Positions 50,201-55,718 of a stretch of 55,718 nucleotides of DNA are shown piece by piece. Positions within the stretch are counted from its first letter, which is position 1, and each line of letters begins with the position of its first letter. A model generated the notes under the pieces. That model made no database searches. It saw only the letters and a list, made by a program, of their open reading frames with translations, and was not told the origin of the DNA. A program made the translations under genes and the position numbers. Source of the DNA: Conidiobolus incongruus B7586. Taxonomy: Eukaryota; Entomophthoromycota; Entomophthoromycetes; Entomophthorales; Conidiobolaceae. The DNA lies in NCBI GenBank assembly GCA_000697335.1, contig JNEM01015881.1, forward strand, positions 1 to 55,718, given 5' to 3'.

Positions 50201-50716
50201 AATTTTATAAAGGAAAAATGGATAAATAATATATACTTGGTTATAATTATTATTTTTGAAAATATTAAAATAGTAAATAAAATATTATTTATATCTATTT
50301 TCTATTAAATATTTATTTAAAATTTATATTAATTATTGAGTAATAAATATAAATATGAATTTTTAATAAGATGTTTAGAATAGATATTATTGGGGTAAAT
50401 ACTTGAAAAATCTAATAATTAGGTATTATTTTATAGACTTTACTTATTAACAATCTATTTGATCAAATATAATAATTTTAATTAATATAATATCAATGAT
50501 TAAATATTATTTCAAAAAAAAAATAATAATTTTATTAATTTCTAATTTTTCAAATTTATTATTAATTAGAGAAAATAAATAATATATATAATATATAAAA
50601 TAGTTAATATTATTTAATTATTTATATATTTATAATTTTTATTAAAATATTTATTTATAAATCAAATTATAATTAAACTAAATATTAATTATCCTAAGTC
50701 ATTAAATTTCATATTA
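47286..50716. other. AGC1 upstream region and AT desert
   Basis: The 450 bases next to AGC1 (to about 47740) are GC-richer than the rest and probably hold its promoter and leader. Beyond that no gene is seen. A (TA)n tract lies at about 49625-49646. The frame 50090-50308 plus is AT-driven (Ile/Lys/Asn/Phe only) and is not a gene. Confidence 0.5.
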
Positions 50717-51310
50717 TTAAAACTTAAGCATAAATATCTTAAAATTATTCAAGTTTTATAAAAAAAACTTATAAAGAAAATTTTTTATTTTAATTATCAT
50801 TAATTAATTTATTTTTTAATTTAATATTAAAAAAGATATTATTAAAAATTTATAAAAATCTAAAAAATTAATTTTATTATTAATATATTTTAATTGATAA
50901 AATAAAATAATATAATAAAAGATATTTTTTATATTGGCTAAAAAATTTCCTACAAAATATAATATTAAATTTATTAATATTTAATAAATATCAATGTTTA
51001 AATTTAATTTGATTAATAAAAATATAAGTATAATAGGTAATATAATAGTTATAATATAAAGGAAGACTTAATATTAAAGTAAGATAATATATAATATAAT
51101 AATAATATAACAAGATAATATAAATGAAAATATAGTTTATTTAAAATTTATAAACAAATAAAAAGTATATATATATTAAATTTTATATTAGATAGTATCA
51201 GTAATATATTAATAGATATAATCTTAATTTTAAAGAAAATGATCATAAAATATCAGTAATAGTAAGAGTTGAAAGGAAAAAAAAGAACCATATTTATTAG
51301 TTAGTTCAAT
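50717..51310 (+). mobile_element. Tc1/mariner DNA transposon relic, 5' part (copy C)
   Basis: By eye this aligns with the first half of copy B (38215-38720) from AAAACTTAA onward, including the run AAAAATCTAAAAAATTAAT and the helix-turn-helix region near 50880-50990. It is in the same orientation. It is more decayed and more AT-biased than copy B, with no open frame. The right limit is uncertain because similarity fades. Terminal repeats not seen. Confidence 0.5.
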
Positions 51311-52369
51311 ATTATTTTTATAATTAATTTAATACTAAAAGTATAAGTCATTTGATCAATTTAAATTATTCTAATAAATATACCAAATAATATAGATATT
51401 TAAAAAAATTTTTATAACTGGTTTTATTTATAAAATATTTCCTCTCATTTATATATAGTTATTTAAAATTCTATCAAGAATCTTTGATTAAATTCTCATA
51501 ATATATGCTATTATAGAATTGTTTACAATTTAGAATTTAAAAAAAGTTAAAAAGGATAGCTTAGATATAATTGTTTTGATATTGTTTTGAATATATATGT
51601 TTATATGTTTTGTCTATTAAAATAATGAATTAAGATTAAATAAAACTATATTGGTTTATTAAAAACTATTAATTAAAGATTTTTAATAATCTAATATCTA
51701 GTAATATATAAAAATTAATTTAATACTATAGAATAAATAGCTAAATAGAAAATATCAATGTTTTGAATTTTGTTTTGGTTTATCAAATGAGATATCATTA
51801 AAATAAAAAAATATCTTTAACAATCGAATATATATGCTAATTTGATGAAGTTGGAAAAAGACTTAATGACTAGATCAAGCATATCATTTAATAAATTATT
51901 TTTTAATTTGTTTGATTTATTAATTTTGAATACTATGAGATAATTTAAAATTGAATTCACCTAATTAGTATTTCAAATATCATTCAATTTTTGTTTATTT
52001 TAGATCCGCTCTAATTAAATTTGAAAACTATTAGAACCAGCATTTATAATTTACATATAGTTAGAAATTCCAATATATTTCTAGAATCAAATATGTTTTA
52101 AAAATTTTATGATAACTTGTTAAAAAATAATGTTATTATCAAATCTTTAATAAATAACTACTTTCAGTTAAAATTTCTAAAAATTTCATTACCCAATAAT
52201 TTATTAATATTCTCACTCACAATTTAACACTATTAAAAATTTACTGTATTTAATTTGAACTTAGGTGAATTGAATAATTTGAAATTTACAAGATTGTATT
52301 TAAATCATAATAGATCGTTATTTTTCACTTAGCAACACAATTGTTTATTCAATGTATAAAGCCAATTTA
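51311..52369. other. AT-rich intergenic region
   Basis: No gene or repeat seen. The 3' untranslated region of the aldo-keto reductase gene must lie near its right end. Confidence 0.5.
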
Positions 52370-53500
52370 TTAATATCTTCTCCAATTTTCAATAGGAGTA
52401 GGCTTAGTTTGGAAGATATCTTCGATTTCTTGAAGAATTTTAGGTGTTAACTTTTCAACTGCATCAAGAGCTTTTAAGTTATCTTCAAGTTGTTGAATTT
52501 TAGTAGCTCCAGTGATGATGGTTGACACATTAGAATTTTTCATAATCCAAGCAAGAGCCACTTGAGCAGGTGTGAAACCTAATTTCTCAGCAATGGGCAT
52601 GAATTTGCCCACCTTTTCAAGTTTAATCTTTCCTTCAGGGGTATTGTATCTGTCAGCTATCAATTTACCGTATCCCTCTTTGGCGCTTAAACGTGATCCT
52701 TCAGGAATACCGTTGGTATACTTTCCGGTTAAAATGCCATATGCAAGTGGACTCCAAACAGCTGTTCCTAATCCAAAGTTTTCAAAGATTGGAAGGTATT
52801 CCTTTTCAACCTTTTCTCTTTCGAATAGGTTATATTGAGGTTGTTCTGCAACAGGTCCTTCTAAACCTAATCTCTGAGCAACTGCATGGGCTTCAGTGAT
52901 CTGTTGAGCACTCCATTCACTAGTACCCCAGTAGAAAGTTTTGCCTTGATTGATTAAGAAATTGAATCCACGAACGATTTCTTCCATAGGAACTTCAGAA
53001 TCAGGACGGTGAGCAAAGATAATATCAACATAGTCCATTTGAAGACGTTTTAAACTGGCATTAGCACCTTCAATCAGATGCTTCTTAGAAAGGCCTTTGG
53101 CATTCGGACCCCGGCCTCCAGTACCAAAGAAAATATCGCTAGAAACGACGATATCTTCACGCTTGATATTATTGTTCTTAATAGCTTTCCCAAATATAAT
53201 TTCAGAATGACCCGATCCATAAAATTCGCCATTGTCAAAGAAATTAATGCCATTTTCAAAAGCAACTTTAATTAGTTGATCAGCCAAAGCTGCAGAAGTT
53301 AATATTAGTAGAGCTTGGTTATCATAAATTATGAATTGAGTTACCTTGCTCAGTATTAGGGCCAAAAGTTCTATAACGACAATCAACAGTTAGAATAATG
53401 ACTAACAAAGTAAATCAAATATTGGTTACCCAGCTCCAAAAGAGAGGACAGATACTTTCAGACCAGAACTTCCCAATCTACGATAAGTAATTTGAGTCAT
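52370..53500 (-). CDS. Aldo-keto reductase, K-channel beta-subunit type
   Basis: These NADPH-dependent TIM-barrel proteins reduce aldehydes, or in animals ride on voltage-gated potassium channels. Three exons join in frame: 53500-53430, 53370-53345 (only 26 nt) and 53289-52370, giving 338 residues. The introns are 59 and 55 nt. The start MTQITYRRLGSSGLKVSVLSF is typical. Motifs: NFFDNGEFYG, GLSKKHLIEG, YVDIIFAHRPD, WGTSEWSAQQI, QPQYNLFER and ITGATKIQQLEDNLKAL for cofactor binding. Of the catalytic tetrad, Asp51, Tyr56 and His126 are present, but Asp84 (VVSSDIFFG) replaces the catalytic Lys of the TTKIFWG motif. So catalysis may be lost or changed while cofactor binding remains. The apparent start at 53386 is an intron read-through and not real. 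Confidence 0.9.
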
Positions 53501-54097
53501 TTTTAATAATATTTAAAATATTTAATGATTTCCTTGCTTAACTTTCAAGACTTCAAGTCCATGTATTTATACTCAGATTAAAGAACTGGCATCTAAGCTG
53601 AATCAATTAATGATCTCCGACTTAATAATTAATTATTAATCAATATAAGATTTCAAATATTTTGCAAAAAAAAAATTCTGGATTAAAAATATTTTTATAT
53701 ATTTTGAATTTTTATCCGCGTATTATGTAATAATTTAATATAATTTTTTACAAATAAAATAGGGTTTAAACTCTTGCGATAAATTTAATATATTCATTTT
53801 CATATAATAATCAATCTTATACCCATTGAGTGACTTTCAATTTATTTGAATTCGTGATCCCAGTTTCTAATATTGGTTACCACAAATTGAACATAAAGTT
53901 ATCAAATAAATTTATTCAACAATTTAAGTTTAGAATAATAAATTGATTATGATTATCTGATTAATGTGTTTAATTATGTAGCTTATTGAATTTAAAGCAT
54001 TATGATTAATTCCTAAATTAACGTTTGAAAATTTTTTATTATAGAAATTTTTTTCAATATTGATATCAAATCTCACAACCAATTAATTCTTAATACT
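53501..54097. other. Upstream region of the aldo-keto reductase gene
   Basis: AT-rich, no gene seen. The promoter must lie next to 53501. ATACT at 54093-54097 is the left target duplication of the LTR that follows. Confidence 0.5.
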
Positions 54098-54432
54098 AAC
54101 ACGTCTTGGGAAAGCCGTGTCCGGAATAGTATAAGCAAAAGGGAGAGATCTAGGGAATTCCAGGTAAAGGTTAGGGAGATAGGGGGTTTATTGGTTTAAG
54201 CCAAATAGCTGGGAGGACCCAGATCGAACTCCTTCTCTTCTAGTATAGCTCTGTTTCTGGGTTCTATATATAGTGCATAGAGTAGTAGGTTTCTGGAGTT
54301 TTCTGGAGGGTTGTATCATTAGCTGATTAAAGGATAGGGTTGAAGTGGTTGGTCACATGAGGGGGGGAATGACCCTTATATTCAGTTGAAGTAAGCATAT
54401 TACGTGGGAGGAGAGTCACCTGACTCGTGACA
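54098..54432 (-). mobile_element. Solo LTR, retrotransposon fossil
   Basis: A 335-bp block, far GC-richer than its flanks, sits between two perfect copies of ATACT (54093-54097 and 54433-54437), the 5-bp duplication LTR elements make on insertion. Read on the minus strand it begins TGTCACGAGTC. A CTATATATAG element near 54268-54277 would be its promoter and agrees with the minus orientation. There is no internal region, so the rest was probably lost by recombination between two LTRs. The clean ends and intact duplication suggest a fairly recent insertion. Family not determinable from the LTR alone; Ty3- or Ty1-type are both possible. Confidence 0.75.
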
Positions 54433-55718
54433 ATACTTTAAAAATTTTTTAGTCTTAAGTTTATTAACTAATTATAAGATATATAATTATAATTTATGGA
54501 TATATTGATAATATCAAATCAATTATATTATTGACCAAATGGAATAATACGATTCAGGCTTAATTAACTTTAAAAATTTTATGATTAATAATTATAACTC
54601 CGATACAAATTTTAGTTTTAAAAATTAAAAAAAAATTTTTTTCAAAGTTAAAATTCAAAATTATATATTTAATTAAATAATAATTTTAATTAATCTAAAA
54701 AGTTCTATATAAGGTCAGCAATATTATATATCTATATTGCTGATTATTTAACTACTTTGAAATAATGGGCTAAATATAAGTTATAGATATTGTATAATAT
54801 TTCCACATTTAATTAATTTTACTTAAGCAAATTTATAATTTAACTTTTGAAAATTATATTCTTATAAATTACTTTTATTCAATTTATTATTAAAATTATG
54901 AAAATTTTGAATTTTAATTATTTGATATAAATATATATATATTTATAAAAAAGTTTGTAATTTTTTCCTTTCAATTAATTTATTATTATTTTAAAAGAAA
55001 AACAACTATAATTAACTTGGTAATATTAATTATAAATTTTTATATAATTTTTAATAATATATATATATATATATATATATTGACTTGTAAAATTAGTAAT
55101 AAAATTAAAATAATTTATATTTCTATTGACAAATGAATTAATTTTAATAAAACTTAACTTATATTAAATAATATACTAAATTTATATTTTGATTTCTAAT
55201 AAAATATATTTAATTTTATTTAATTGATTATAAATTGAAATATTATAACTTAAAGTATAACTAAGATAAACTATAAATAGACAAGCTCAATTTAATAAAA
55301 ATACAAAAACTCAATAAATCCATCTTTTGTTTTCCTAATTTTTTTTCAATTTATAGTATTTAAAGTTAATTAATTCTTTATATTAAATAAAATTAATCTT
55401 ATTTTAAACCTTTTAAATATATTTGCTATAATTTAATTTTTTACTAAATATAATTTTTTAATTATTTTTTATTAATCCCAAAGATATTTTATTAAATTAA
55501 AAATAAAAAATTAGAGAAATTATTTTATAATAATTATTTTATATTTTTACACTAATTAATAATGGAAAATTAATTATAATAAGAGGTTATATTTTGTTTG
55601 AAAAAATATTTTATTTGTTTAACCTATAAAATCTAAGGTTTTAAAATTAAATATTTAAAATATTTTTATATATTATAGAAATAATTGCCTTATTAACCTT
55701 ATAAATATATTTTTTATT
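54433..55718. other. AT desert with a TA microsatellite
   Basis: No gene seen to the window end. A 24-bp (AT)n tract lies at 55057-55080. Confidence 0.5.

Noticed and set aside
50090-50308. 72-codon frame on the plus strand
   Set aside because: Only Ile, Asn, Lys, Phe and Tyr-type codons; chance opening in AT-rich DNA.
52370-53386. Aldo-keto reductase start at 53386 with a MIVVIELLALILSKV N-terminus
   Set aside because: That N-terminus is read-through of introns 1 and 2. The three-exon model gives the normal family start at 53500.
1-55718. CRISPR array, integron, operon or bacterial origin
   Set aside because: No regularly spaced repeats; introns, tRNAs and gene content are those of a fungal nucleus.

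Overview
The window looks like a nuclear contig from a very AT-rich fungus. The evidence: a URA2-type pyrimidine protein (carbamoyl-phosphate synthetase, a dihydroorotase-like domain without its metal ligands, and aspartate transcarbamylase in one chain, the fungal arrangement); a CRT10-like WD protein of fungal type; spliceosomal introns almost all 49-62 nt long with GTAAG/GTAATT-like donors; and a Ser/Thr-rich, probably GPI-anchored secreted protein. JMJD6 and TOE1 relatives together, both missing from budding yeast, point away from Saccharomycotina. An early-diverging lineage (Entomophthoromycotina or Kickxellomycotina-like) is my guess, not shown by the sequence. The mitochondrial aspartate/glutamate carrier argues for an aerobic fungus with real mitochondria.

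Layout. 1-5.2 kb: decayed Tc1/mariner transposon, AT desert, and a GC-rich repeat-like island. 5.2-11.3 kb, gene-dense: NUF2 (7 exons), a TatD-type hydrolase, a decayed TOE1 deadenylase gene, and JMJD6. 11.3-15.0 kb: desert with one small C2H2 zinc-finger gene. 15.0-25.1 kb: the CRT10-like gene (6 exons) converging on the large URA2 gene. 25-34.7 kb: desert with tRNA-Gly(GCC), one probable solo LTR and two small unassigned reading frames. 34.7-36.1 kb: a secreted protein divergent from proteasome subunit beta-4. 36-40.5 kb: desert with the best-preserved Tc1/mariner relic. 40.5-41.9 kb: an expansin-like cell-surface protein and a candidate tiny three-exon gene. 44.4 kb: tRNA-Asp(GTC). 45.3-47.3 kb: the mitochondrial aspartate/glutamate carrier. 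50.7 kb: a third transposon relic. 52.4-53.5 kb: an aldo-keto reductase of the potassium-channel beta-subunit type. 54.1 kb: a solo LTR with a perfect 5-bp target duplication.

How it works together. These are mostly unlinked housekeeping genes: kinetochore (NUF2), RNA/chromatin enzymes (JMJD6, TOE1 relic), pyrimidine synthesis (URA2, with the CRT10-like gene next to it; yeast Crt10 has been linked to ribonucleotide reductase expression), protein turnover (PRE1), and aspartate export from mitochondria (AGC1). Aspartate is the URA2 substrate, but nothing in the sequence shows co-regulation.

Most unusual items: the TOE1 gene has five in-frame TAA/TAG codons, both catalytic-site Asp-to-Asn changes and one frame shift, yet its introns are in phase and its C-terminal half is open; URA2 has one single-base frame break in an otherwise complete protein; the aldo-keto reductase has Asp where the catalytic Lys belongs; and a small three-exon gene fits together at 41.4-41.9 kb. 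I found no convincing sign of a wholly new multi-gene system.
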